The notes under the pieces were generated by a model. The model made no database searches, was not told where the DNA came from, and saw nothing but the letters and a program-made list of their open reading frames with translations. The translations under genes were made by a program, and so were the position numbers. DNA of 64,000 nt from Pomphorhynchus laevis. Lineage: Eukaryota > Acanthocephala > Palaeacanthocephala > Echinorhynchida > Pomphorhynchidae. Every line of letters begins with the position of its first letter. Position 1 is the first letter of the stretch. Positions 1 through 13,600 of this stretch are shown piece by piece. The stretch lies in the NCBI GenBank assembly GCA_012934845.2, contig WNNJ02000225.1, positions 62,001 to 126,000 of the forward strand, read 5' to 3'.

Positions 1-278
1 CAAGATAATATTTTTAACCATTTATACAGTTCGAAACATACAAATATACAGTTCGAAACATACAAGAGATCTGAGACGGCCCTAAACGTGCTTGTAGTGA
101 TGGCAACACTTGGCAGAATTCGCCCATCATAAAACGCAGCAAATAGAAAAATAGCAAATGACTATATAAATTATCAGAAAAACCACATGAGTCCAAAACA
201 AACACTTACATTTCAGGTCCAACAAAATAAAAACGCCCTTAGTAAGTAAAATCGCAACTGCACTCTCTGGCAACTCAC
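1..278. other. Left edge, probable Derlin intron
   Basis: This stretch lies downstream (minus sense) of the last Derlin exon recognised. The donor at about 273-278 implies a further exon. I looked for the conserved NFFG/LPW segment of Derlins on the minus strand here and did not see it, so that exon is probably beyond the window edge. Confidence 0.4.
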
Positions 279-1617
279 CGAGTCATTGCATTTCGACGAC
301 TCCATACATAGACGAGCATAATTGTAAACGAACTTCCCATGAAAATCACATCGGTGAAAAGTGAAATAAGCTTTTCGAGTTAAGGAAGAGAAACAACGGT
401 GATCAACAATTAAAACAAATTTAAAAGAAACATCATATATTTAGATATTATGTGATTATTAAATATCAATTGTTTAAATATCAAGTCAATTATAGTAAAT
501 TAAATTAATAATTTAATTTTACAAATTAAATTATTACAAAATAAATTTTAAAATACATTATTTACTTTATAAAATGAAATAAATACATTATTTTATTACA
601 TAAGTGCATTTCCTTTCTATTGATTTATTAATGAGATATAAGTATATATAAAACATAAATTATCGAAGTTAATTATGGTAATATAATACTTCTATTGTAT
701 TTACAACAATATGACTTATAGCAGGGTTCTTAAGTCAATCTATTCAATCTTATCCTATGATTGAGTAAACGAATGGAAAACAAAATAGTAATCTACAGTG
801 ACTCATTCCTTTTTTCAAACATACATGCTTTGTATGCAAATATAGATATCACAATAATTACTTTGTAATACTAAATTGTCAAGTCTAGAAATAAATTTTT
901 TCAAAAATCTTCGAATAACTAAAATTATCCCCTTTTAATGAATTGGAAAGCAAATATCTACATTTAGAGTATGTATTTAAGTATTTAAAGACATTTTTAT
1001 ATATAATGAATTTTACATATAAGTATTATGTACTCAATCATTCCATTAATATTTGGAAATTCATTCCACTATTTGGACATATGTTGTGATGATTAATATT
1101 TTTTAAAAAATAAAACAAGTAATTTATGATTTTTATATTTTTTTACAAAAATTATAAAAATTTATAACAAATTTTTTGGTCAGTTTATTTGATGGCAAAT
1201 AAATAACATTTATTTCAATAATATATATATATATATTATTGAACTAAATAACAATATCAATTTATAGAATATCAAAAGCAATTTTTAATATCTTAATTAT
1301 ACAATTATGGATATAGAGAATAAAGGATACAATCATTAGCGTCCATCCAAAAGCAAACAAAACAATGAAGTCTGCAGGTCTGTTATGAAATGAAACTTCT
1401 TCCAATGATCGACAATAACGATAAGTGAAAACAAGATTTAAAATAAAATTTAGTCCAAATTTCCCGAAATAAAAAAAGCATGTAACCAATCGCCAAATCT
1501 AAAATATTTGTGATATAACACGTATATGTCTTCATTGGATAAACGGCTAACCTGAAAGCGTCGAAATACAAGATCCGGATTGAAATATAGTTGAAAAGGA
1601 GAAACAAGATCCAATTG
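279..1617 (-). CDS. Derlin-family ER membrane protein (partial, internal exons)
   Basis: Derlins are multi-spanning ER membrane proteins of the rhomboid pseudoprotease superfamily that help retrotranslocate misfolded proteins in ERAD. Three minus-strand exons are visible: 1552-1617 (reads [18 protein letters not shown]), 1331-1498 (contains [27 protein letters not shown] and NRPADF) and 279-370 (contains [13 protein letters not shown]). They join in frame with consensus donors and acceptors (GTTAGC..TTTTAG, GTATCC..AAAAG, GTGAGT). The intron at 1499-1551 is only 53 bp. YRYCR-LEE and LVYVWSRRN are diagnostic Derlin segments and look closest to Derlin-1/2. The first exon (usually with a PPVTR-like motif) and the last exons (LPW segment and C-terminus) were not found; the latter should lie left of base 1. 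I am confident of the family and less sure of the paralogue. Confidence 0.85.
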
Positions 1618-4601
1618 CTAGACAGTAAAAGTGATCGATGCATAAGAATCAAATTATGCATTTATTAATGTACTAAATAACGTCTAAGAATGCTTTGTGG
1701 ACAGTTAATATCCGAGATGAAATAAAGTGTCAATTAAAAGCGATTTACCTTTGACATAATGATATAAGCGAATGTGCTATTGATTTAAAAAATCTTAGAT
1801 ATAAATAACAAACATTGAATAAGTTATTTTTAAAAGGCATTTTACCCACACGAGAACTGTAATAATTTGAAAAATATTAAAAAGGGTCACATACATTAGC
1901 CGAAACGTCAAATAAATTATTACAGTACTCGTTTGGGTAAAATGACTTTTAAAACTAGCATTATCTGGAACACGAATGTAATTCTAACAAATATTGAATA
2001 TGGTGTTTAAAATTTGAAAATTCCAATCGAATCTGTTTCAAATAAAGATAGATTAGTGAAAGATTCGGAATAAAATCCATTTATTCTTCTCTAATCTGCT
2101 AGTAATTCAGGAAATAAAACAATTCACAGAACGTACGCTACAACATACGAGGTGCAAATTTTAAAAATATCAAATTTTAAATTTGAAATGTAAAAGAATT
2201 ATATAATCTAATTGAGATTTAAAAGAACTCACATTACATGATCAACTACAATTTAAATAATTTTATTCAGAAAACACTAATATATGAGATACCATGATGC
2301 GTTTTTTAGTTTAAGTGCTAGCAAAGAATTTTCAAAATATTTCAATTTAAATTTTAAAAATATAACAATTTTCAAATATTAGAAACATGTTGTTTCAAAT
2401 TTCTTGTTGTTTCTAAGTTATTAATGTTGTTTCTAATTTCTAAAGATGCTAGTAGTTACTAGCGAAATATCAAAATAATTTTGACTTTTAATTTTAACTT
2501 ATCGTTCCTGAATATTTCACATATCAATTTATTGTTACAAAATTTTCTCGATTGATTTCAATTTCAAAATTAAAAATATTCACAATTCAAATTTTTTTGC
2601 ATGATCTGTATTTTTAAAAGAGAAATAAACTCGAAATCTCTAAGATTTCGAGTTTATGTTTTATATTTCGAGTTTCTAGTTTTGACTCTTTTAAAATCGA
2701 AATTATAAAATGCAATAATAATATAATTTATCATGTTAAAAAGTAATTATAATTATTTAATTATCTGCCGACTGTCAGCGATGGCCCGATAAAAATATAA
2801 CATAAATATAAAATTTAACATAAGGTTCGGGCAAAAAGTTTTGTTAAATTTTAATTCTTGAAAAAATTTCTGTCTGTTCTTAAGAGACTCGTATATCAAC
2901 ACCTTACATTCGATGCTGAATAGGGGTGATGACAGAACATATACCTACACGCTTTACACCGTTGATGGAAAGATATCCTAATGCAGCATATATGGATCGT
3001 GGTATCCATGGATCGACGCACGCATATTTAAAGGTCATTTAGGATTGTTAGGATCACGATAGGATAATTGTGTCACAGCGGCGTTGACTGAAATTCATTA
3101 TATTCATTTTATGCTGCTGATATTTTTAGTTGTCAAAATATGTCGGTAACGACAAATCCCACTTAGTACTCAGTTCAAGTATTGTTTGGCTTGCAATTAT
3201 TGCAATGTGAGATAATAATGAACGATAACAGCTATCATAAACTATATAAACCTCAACTTGAAATCATCTAACTGTCAAGAGTTATGTGGGCTTTATATAT
3301 TTTCAAAACACTGACAAGCCAAAAGTCAAAACTAGCACGAACATGAAGCAAAAATACTTCATAGCCCATTTAAAGGACAGCTTACAGATACATGACAACA
3401 ATCTAAGTGCAGTAGACACCATATACCGCAAGTTATCTAGAGTCGCGTCCATGTAAATCGTGATGTTATTATCACGCCTAAATATTTATAGTTTTAGCAA
3501 AACTGTATTTCGTCACGCCGGTAAAAATTTGCAAAGGACTGTATATTAATTACAAAATGACTTGGAAGGCAGGAAGAATTTAAGAAACAAACAACCTTTT
3601 GATGATGGTTAGACATATTGTGTCTCATCAATTACGAGTATCCACCCACTGCTGGATTTAGAGGAGGATCGTTATTAATTTATGTACCTCCACTGCTGGA
3701 TACAGAGGAGGACCGCCATAAATTTATTAACGAATTTATTTATTAATAAATTTTTATAAATTTATCAATTTTTATATTTGTTTGTTTGGTCAGAAATAAC
3801 TTCTTGAAAATGTTTCAATTCGAGATATAAAATATATTTTTATAAAATGCAAAAAATATTGTAAAATATAATATACGAAATATAAATATTGATATATTAC
3901 ATTAAAAAATATTAAACAGGTCTATATCTGTAATGATTTCATACAAGGTCAGAGTATAATAAACAACGTGCATAAATCTGAGGAATATAAGGTTTGAGGT
4001 ACGTAGTTCCCAAAATGTATGAAGCGAATAAGCAGGATACAATTGAAATTTGGCAAAGAACAAACGAGAAAAACCCTAAATAAATCGCTTTATTTTTATA
4101 ATTTAACAAATCCCCTTACAAAATTAGTACAAGAGTAGAAGGATCGTATTGCTTTGAAATATATTCAAGTTAAAAAGACAATTAGTCAATGTATAAGATT
4201 AGTATCTAGATTTATCTCTTTGGTGTAATGTCTTTACACATAAATGGAGAATAAAAACATATTTACGAGATCATACAAACCTAAACGATATTAACAAATC
4301 ATTTTATAAAATCACAAGTTGGTAATTTTACGAAAAAATCGATATATCCATATTGTTATCAAACATACCAATGCTATCGAGGTAAGCACACAAAATGTCG
4401 TGTACAGACGAGTAACGATCGGTATAGATTGATAAGTTGCCCAAAGTGTGGACATCTAAAACTAAAGTTTATATTCTTATAAAATAAGGAAATTCAACAC
4501 CAATCAAAACAAAAGAATTATTATAGCCATATTAACATAGTCTAGCGGTTCACAAATGTACAGTATCTCGAAACGGTCACATTAACATAGCTGCTGCACT
4601 A
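1618..4601. other. AT-rich region between Derlin and CDC73
   Basis: No convincing exon was seen on either strand. The region should hold the Derlin first exon or promoter and the CDC73 3' UTR. A short direct repeat (CACTGCTGGAT followed by AGAGGAGG) occurs twice at about 3648-3670 and 3691-3711. The rest is low-complexity A/T sequence. Confidence 0.4.
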
Positions 4602-7600
4602 CTAGTATCGTAAATGCGGTTTATGTTCAACGATGAATCTAAAATAAAGAATTAAATCTCACTAAATGTGTTAAATCTATTTTACCTGTTCAGCTTCTCC
4701 CAAAATACCAAAAGACGAGCACGGTCTAAATGTCGCTTGTGATTGTCAAGCTCAATAATGTTTACATTCCATCGAGCAATATTCTGATCAATCTGCATAC
4801 CAGATAAATGCAGGTGAAAAGCAATAACTAGAAAACAATACAACATCATCGTTACGATGTATTTTAATTATTTAAAATTATATTAAATTATTTAAATTTA
4901 AGATGACTTTCTGATAATAGTTTACAATTGCTGCGTACTGATTACAATATTTTGAAAATGAATCTATGTTCGAGTACATGGGACTCCATGTTCGAGCACA
5001 ATGACGAGTACATTTTGGTTGCAACAAAAATATGTAATTTCTGATTGTAATAAAACTTTCACTCAAATGCCAGCACTACAAGAATACAACCTAATTACTT
5101 GAGAGACTACGTCTAAAGAATAAGGGACAAGATATCTCATACTATAATAATCAGGAAACTTTTTATTTAAATTTCCACATGCTTGTCGTTTATAAAAACA
5201 ATATAAAATAAAAATGGAATAGAATACATATAATATTATGTATAATATAAACTATATTAATTATATATAAATTTATAATTTAATTTTAAAAGAATTTGTC
5301 TTTATTTAAATTAATAAATAAAGATAAATTAAAATAAAATTACTTTAAACAAGAATAGTAAGATAAGTAAGATATCTAAGATAAGTAATATATTGTTAAG
5401 ATAAGATAAGTTATATAATAAATTATTATATTTATATAAATTAATAATATAAATTAGATTATTATCTTATATTTAATAAAATTACTTCAAACAAGAAGAA
5501 TTAAACAATTATTAATAATAATTCAAATAAGATAATTCAAATGATTTTTTGAAATTAGAAAACAAGACATAAATCTTAAAACAAGAAATAAATAATCAAG
5601 AATTCAAATCGCTAAAACTCAAAATTAAAATATTATGTTTATTATAAACTAAGATATTGAAAACTAATAAGATTTAAAAAGGTTGCGAATTCTCTAATAT
5701 TCTCTTACACTCGTAACCTAAAAAAGTTGCGAATTATCAATATTTCGAAATATATGTTACTAAATATCCATTAATTTTGTTTATAGTTGAATATATTTAC
5801 AGAAACAAAGAATTACATCAAAAATTACAATATTACGATAGCTCATCAGGAAAATTACTGTTTATTCAAGCACAAAAGCAATTTTAGAGAAAATACTCAA
5901 AATTTGAAACAAAGAAAATAAACACGAAAGAAAACAAATTAAAAATGTAACAAAAGTATTAATTTTAATAGAAAAATGCCAGTACTGTACACAAAAACAA
6001 AATCAGAATAAATTAAAATGTTTCATTTATTCTGTATTCCGGTAACAATCTAATTGTTTATAATTAAAAAAATTGTATTATAAATAAAAATTTATCTAAT
6101 TTTTTATTGAAATAAAGGAAATTTAGAAACATCAAGCAAAATGAATTTTAAAATATACGGAAACATATTGGCTACACTGATACGTTTCCCGTTCTTACCA
6201 AGTGATATAGCTAAACAAGATAAGGCTGGACAAGAGTAGTTAAGAAGGAGGGAAGATCTTAAGGAGCATTTAAGATATATGGTGGATATATGCTTGGGAA
6301 TAAATCGAGTAATGTCCTGGGGGATACGGATAGACCGCGTCTTCTGAAGGACTATAACATCTGCATCTCTACCAGATAAAAGGCTACGGGCAGAAGCGCA
6401 TCTCGAATTCAACTGAAGGATATTCAGTGAACAAGGCTCTTGATTGCTTTGCATTGTGTTGGTTTAGCTGGAAGGGGATTACCTCACTTTAGTCAGAGCT
6501 AGAGATGGAAGGGTTGCTCCCTCCACCATTAGCGCCGCCCAGAGTGGGTACTCGCCCCCAGGCATTATCGTCATTTTCCTTTGAGGCGCTTTTAATCTCG
6601 CCCTTCAGCATTTTGCTGATCTTTAACTGGGCCGAATCCCCCTCTTTTTCGAAGCTTGAATTTCTGACGCAGGAGGAATCACCGAGTTTGCTGGCATTGT
6701 CGGCGATGTTAGTAGAGCAGAAAGTAAAGATTTTACCAACTCCTCTGTTTGTTTTCTGGTCCTGCCGGTCTGAGGTTCATAGTTAAAATAAAAATAATCA
6801 GAAATTCAAATCAGTAAAAGTTAGAATTAAAATAAAATTACTTGCCTTATTATAAAATTATAAATTTGAAAATTAAAAATAATATCATAATATTATCCTT
6901 TGAATATAAAATAGCATGATTAAAACAGTCTGATTAGTTAATACTGAACATTGGCATATCAAAAATAAAATCCAAAATAGCCAGTCAGCTAACCTCTTTG
7001 AAAAATGTCTGTTGGATTTCCACCCCATGGCCAACCTTTAAACTGCCAAGCTGGTCCTTGGCAAAAGACTGCAACAACGCGATCGGTCCTAAACATAAGA
7101 AGTTATTATCTACTAGTAATCACTGCGAAACCCACCAATCGTCCGGAGTAAGTTTCGTAATGTTATCAATTACGCGAAAAGGAACTGTGGAGCCATTAGA
7201 TTTTTTTCGCTGCAGAAGTATTTCAATATCTCTCTTGAGACCCTGCTGGCGCTTTACTTCATTTGAAACAAATCTATAAATAATAATTAATTTCACTCAT
7301 TTCAGATATCCTAAATGTATTTATGTAAATTAATTTGATTAATATTTTTGCGGTTTACTTTTGAAATGCTAAACAGATTGCTTTTAACCAAAATTTTAAG
7401 CGTTATTTTGGAACGTTTTTCAGTAAAATAAAAATTAAAAAAATTTACGAAATAGCCGTGCGATTAAAATATAGCTGAAATCGAACTAATGTTAGGTAAA
7501 GCGATTTGAAACGATTTTATACGTTTAAAGATTATAAAATTAACGCTCAAAACATATTTTGGGTACTCTCAATGGGGATTTTTTTCTTTTCCATAACAAA

Positions 7601-10600
7601 CAAAACAATTTGCTTCAGGTTTTATGAAATGCCACCATACGAACTTCATCATATGAAGTTTGCTAAAATTTCAGAATCAGTCTCAATTTTGTAAAATAAC
7701 TGTTTTTCTTTTAATTGTTATAAATTCTATATACAATCGTACATGCATAACTTTCCAAATTTGGGAATTTAAAAATAATTAAAAGTAAATGGTGTGGAAA
7801 ATTAGAAGGGGTGGAAAATAAAATTAAAAAAGTCAAATATAGTTTTGAACTTTTCTTTTATCTTGTAAGTATTGACTTTAATCTTTAACTTCTTTAGTAT
7901 ATTGAATGTTTATTTAAAAATCAGTAAGTAATGTTTTGAATTTAGTCAATGGAGAAAACAAATTGATTCAGGTAGCCTTATTCTTAACAAAACCAATATT
8001 AATGATAAAGAAGGTGTATATCTAGATATGAACATTAAATTAACATTAACTAAAACTACTATTAATTTATATCGTAAAGATGACATATTTAAATTTACAA
8101 GAAACATATTTTTGCATGAGCATTCATGCATACCATATAATATAAAATATAATACATTAAATAATGAAATTTTAAGAATTGCAACAATATGTAATGATAT
8201 TGGCTTTCTTCAAAATCATTTAAATAATTTAATAGATACATATTTTAAACTAGGTTACTATAAAAATAACATCAAGCAGAAAATAGTAAAATATATAAAT
8301 CAACACAATAATATAAAGAATAAATTTAAAATCATTAGCAGAAAGTTATTATGAATGAATAGCAATTTTTTATTTTTCATTTTAATTTTTTATTGAAACT
8401 TTTGTTGAAATTTTTAAATTTCAACAGTAGTTTATATTATCTATAGTAGTTTAATCTTTTCTGTTTTTTTATTGAAATTTTTTAAAGTAGTTTTGACATC
8501 AGTGGTAAAAATTACTGATGTCGTAGCAACAGTAAAATCTAATATCTTAATGAATCCAAAACTCACTGATTTAAAGCTATATAACTAATGTTGAGCTATA
8601 GAACAACTATCAGGTTCCTCATGATGACATATATTCCTTATTTGAATACATCATATGTTATTTATTATTCAATTCATAAAAATTGATTATTATTTTAAAT
8701 TTCAATTTTTTATTTTAAACTTCATATAATTATATAAAATATTATAACAATTATTTATTATTTATAATTATTTAATTATTTATTATTTAATTATTAAATC
8801 TTGATTTAGCATTTTTTATTTTATTTAACATAAAATTTTAGAATTTTAAACCAAAACAGCTTTAAATATAAAAACCATCCTTAAAGATTCTAAGCCAAGG
8901 ATAATCAATAAAAATAGAAACTACTAAAACATCACCGATTACGTTATGATTCAGACAAACCTTAAGTCTTGCAAAATGTCTTTGGCGTTAAGCATTGTAA
9001 TCGTTGAAACAACTCCAGCGGGAATAATGATAATCGGTGTTCTCGATACGCGTTTGGGCTTATCGACAGGATTCGGTCTAATTGGTTGTATAAGCTATAT
9101 AAAAATCAGTAAATATTAATATCGATATTAATTATCAGTATTTGATTTAACACAAAATACGCAATAGTAATTTAATTATAAAAAGGGGAGAGAAATATAA
9201 ATTTATAAATATTTTTAATTTATTAATATAAATTAATAATTTTATTAAAACACATTATTATTTTATTAATATAAAGTATACAATACCATAATAAATTAAA
9301 ACATAAATATTATGTTTTAATTTATATAGAGAACATTCGTGTTACAAAACATATAAAGATATTAATTGCAATATATCAAATTTCAGAATTTATATTCAAA
9401 CACATTTTCAATAAATTTATTAAAAGTAGCTATGCAAGTTAATAAGTTTTAATATATTCTAAAATTCGTTGAGACTTCAGTTAATGACAAATTTAGCAAA
9501 AACGAAATGATTGAAAATTTATATAGTAATTGACGCTACTAATCAGTCTGGGTGGGTTTCATCAGCTGCTGACCCAGACCTACATTTCACGTTTCGACCC
9601 TTATTATCTGCTTTCTCCGTAGACTGATGCTGATCGGATTTGAACTCAGGACGTTTGTATCGTGATTCAACGCAACATCCACTAGGCTGGCTGTTCCAGT
9701 TGTGTAGATATACATTTCTGTATATTACTTTTGGTAGGGGATCGTATCAGGACGATCCCAGGACGTTTGTATCGTGATTCAACGCAACATCCACTAGGCT
9801 GGCTGTTCCAGTTGTGTAGATATACATTTCTGTATATTACTTTTGGTAGGGGATCGTATTCTAACGATCTATTAGAAACCTAACCGATAATATTAAAAAA
9901 TTTTAATATTAAAAAATTTTATTGGTAAGTTAAAATATATAAATCGAGTATGTTAATTGACATATTTATATTAAAGGTAAAATAAAATTTTTAGATTAAA
10001 AATTTGTATGAATGAATAATCTGAATCGTTTATTGTTAGATTGAGATATAAATTTATTTATTATTATTATTTTCTGACAAAATCTGTTTAATAAAGAAAA
10101 ATTACTGTTTGATTTACCTTTGGTTTCTTAACGATTGCGCCTTCTGTTACAGATTTTAAAGACATTCCATGGTAAGTTCCGTGAATATCAATTTCAAAAT
10201 CATCAGTTTCATCACGAGTGCCAAATCGTTCTTGATCGTATCTGCTATAGCCCGTGTTGGCTATATTGCTGTTTGTTTTTCCATGTAATGACTACAATAG
10301 ATAAGATAATAAAATCTAAAACTAAAAATTTATCTTTACTTCCACGGCATTCTTTCGTAAGTCGACGTTGGAATCATTCAACAATCTACCCTTTCCATCT
10401 TCTCGAGCTTTTACTGCTGACAATATAGCATCTACATTATGAGTAAATTCCTTAAAAAAACAAATATTTAACTCAGAAACAAAAATGACTTGTTACTAAC
10501 CTTGTAAACGCTCTGTAGAATTGATGTACGATCACGCCATACACGCTCGCGATCAATCATCTCTTTGGATATATCTGTATGGTCACTGACAACTTGAGAG

Positions 10601-13600
10601 AAAACAGCTTCTTGACCTGTAAAAAAAATTTGGTATAAAAAGATAAAATTATTTAAAGGATTATATTTTCGATAAAAAAAATAACTTTAAAATTAAAATA
10701 AAGAGACTATTAGTGGTTCCACAAAATATACCCTAACCATGAGCTAATTCGACAAAGAATAAAAATTTAAAGGTTGTAACGACTTGACGGGATGTAGGAT
10801 CGTGAGAGTCGTTTGTTGGCGAATCAGGACACTCCAGGCGTCGCAATCCCTAGTTGTAGATGAAATATATTTTTTACACAACCAAAAGCTTTCGCTACAA
10901 GTTGTACCCTTCATCTGTAACGAGGTCTACGACGTAATGTCTTTCCAGACATATCATATCTGAAAACAATAAAACACCTCCATTAAGAGGGCATTACAAG
11001 GTCTCCTCAGAACGTGTTACACACACATCAACTAGTTTTATTTTGTATGAGGCAACTTTACTCTGAGATTCTCGGTCATAAATAATGACCTCATTTCAGT
11101 CAACTCGAAATCCATTATATTCTTAATAAACCAGAAGTAACAAATAAAGATTAAGATATGTGAAAATTGAGCGATAAAATGTTGTCTGAAGGTCAGCTTC
11201 CGATTTATCACGAAGAATTAAATTCATAATTTGATTCAAAAGATTACTATTACATCTTCAGAATGTTCTACCACGAATAACGAATTACTTCGTTTTTTAT
11301 TCAGAAGACTGTGTTCTCTATTATGTTCCATATTTTTAATTTGATATTGAATTAATGCTTGGCCATAAGCATTTGATATCGAATAAGTGTTTTTAATTTA
11401 TAAATTCGATAAGCTCTTATTATAAATATATATTATTACATTAAATATATTATATAAATTATAATAAATTATTAATATATTACAAATATACTAGTGTTAA
11501 GCTCGTGTTAAAATTCAAAATTCTTTAAAATGAATTATTAAATTGAAAATAATATAATTACACTTTGTTAATTCAGAGAGTTAAAATTTAAATGTTAGTA
11601 TAGCACATTGCAAAACGTGCAAGAATTACACGTAGATAAAATTCGTAGAGATCAAAAATTACGTCTGCTAAAAATTCAGGTAAATAATGACTAACATTGA
11701 ATCTAAAATATTGCAATATTTTTATTCATGCAAAGATTTGAAATAACAAAAACTAAATTAATAACAAATTAGTCAAAATCAGCCCATAGAAAATAGCAAA
11801 AGCGGCAAAATTGTATTTGCAGCTAGAGTAGAAATATTTAATATTAAATATTGAACATTAAATATTTTTTGAATATTAAATATTTAAATTTAATATTAAA
11901 TATTAAATTTAATATTGTAATATCGTACAATATAAATTATAATCATATTATCGTATTTTAACTCGCCTTTGCATTCTAATGAAGCAACAATATTATACCT
12001 ATATGTAAGTATAACTCGAATATACTTTTATAAACGAAATGCAATAACAATATTCTTTACCTAAACGTACCTTCAGATTCTACGATTCGATTTCGCCTTT
12101 TTGCTAATGCTTTAGCTCTTAATTGTTGAACAACTTCTTTCGGTAATTTATCAGATAAAGGTCTAATTGAACAATAGTATTGCATATATAGTAGAAATAT
12201 CAAAAGCAAACCTTATACTCGGTTCAGCATTTTTAGTTTTGGTAATTTTTTGACTTAAACGGTCAGGTATTTTTATTGTTTTCATCGGTAAAGCAGTGGA
12301 GGCTTCAAGTAATTCGTTGGAAGATATGTTTGCATTAGAATCCTCTAAATTAAAAATAAAGTACTAATGTTGAAGCTGAAAAATCAACTCACCGATTGGT
12401 TCTGTCTTATCATTGTTAATTGGCACAACACTCCGATCAATTGATTCAAGATCATTTACTGCTCCTTTAAGGTAGTTTAGAAGGTTTGCTCTATCAGGAC
12501 GGCGAATGTGAGGAATTTTGGAGGCCTGAAAACCATTCAATAAATACAGATAAATATTAATTGAGTTACATTTTGATTTAAAGCATATATTTTTACTAAT
12601 TAAACTCAGCATCGTTGGAATGTTTAAGAACGGTTTATATCTATATCATTTTTAATTAAACTTAGTCAGGAAAAAGTAAACTTACTTTTTACTCCCGCTG
12701 AAATATAGGTTTTATTATATTATAAATATACTGATAGATATATTGATGATATGTTAACACAAATAATGTTTATTCAATATTGGGCAAAATTTATTTTATT
12801 TATTAATTAAATTCTTTATTAAACAAATTAAAATTCTTTTATTCTTATATAAATAAGGTATATATTTAGATATACACATTAAATTAACATCAATTAAAAC
12901 TATTAATTATTATCGTAAATAATATATAATTTATATAATATTATATAATATATAACATTATATAATATATTATATAATGATAATATATTATGATTTTTAG
13001 GCTTTGTAGAATATGAATGTGTTCATAACTGTTTAAAAAATAAATCTAAACAATCGCATATTACATATTAACAATTATTTGTTATCAATTACAATTACAT
13101 TAATAACCTAAAGATGACATTTATAAATTTAAAATAAAACTCAATATTTATGAATTGAATAATAAATAACAGACGATGGATCATAATATGTATTATAGGA
13201 TCAGAATATGTATTATATCAGAATATGTAATATATATTATTTTTTGCATGATCACTCATGCGTACTATATAATATACTATAATATGTAATTATATTGGTT
13301 TTATTCAAAATCATTTAAATAATTTTATAGATACATATTGAAATATTTTATATTTTTATATAAATTAACGAAATATTATAAAAACAAATTTAAACTCTTC
13401 GGAATAAAATTTAAGTCTTATTCATTTATGGATGGAATCTTATATAAAATTATTTATAATTATTTAATTATTTATTATCTTATGATTTTATTATTTATAA
13501 AATTAATTATATATCTTATAGAACAATTATATATTTAAACTAAGTTACTATAAAAATATTATCAAACAGGAAATAGTAAAATAAATCAACACAAAAATAT

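Noticed and set aside
1383-1661. A 92-codon membrane-like minus-strand frame
   Set aside because: It runs through the 53-bp Derlin intron in the wrong frame; the spliced frames match Derlin.
3340-3470. Minus-strand frame starting MDATLDNLRYMVSTALRLLS
   Set aside because: Considered as a missing Derlin first exon; it lacks the expected PPVTR-like motif and a usable donor, so it is probably chance.
13338-13538. A 66-codon frame of I/L/Y/K
   Set aside because: Low-complexity AT-rich PLE remnant, no conserved motif.
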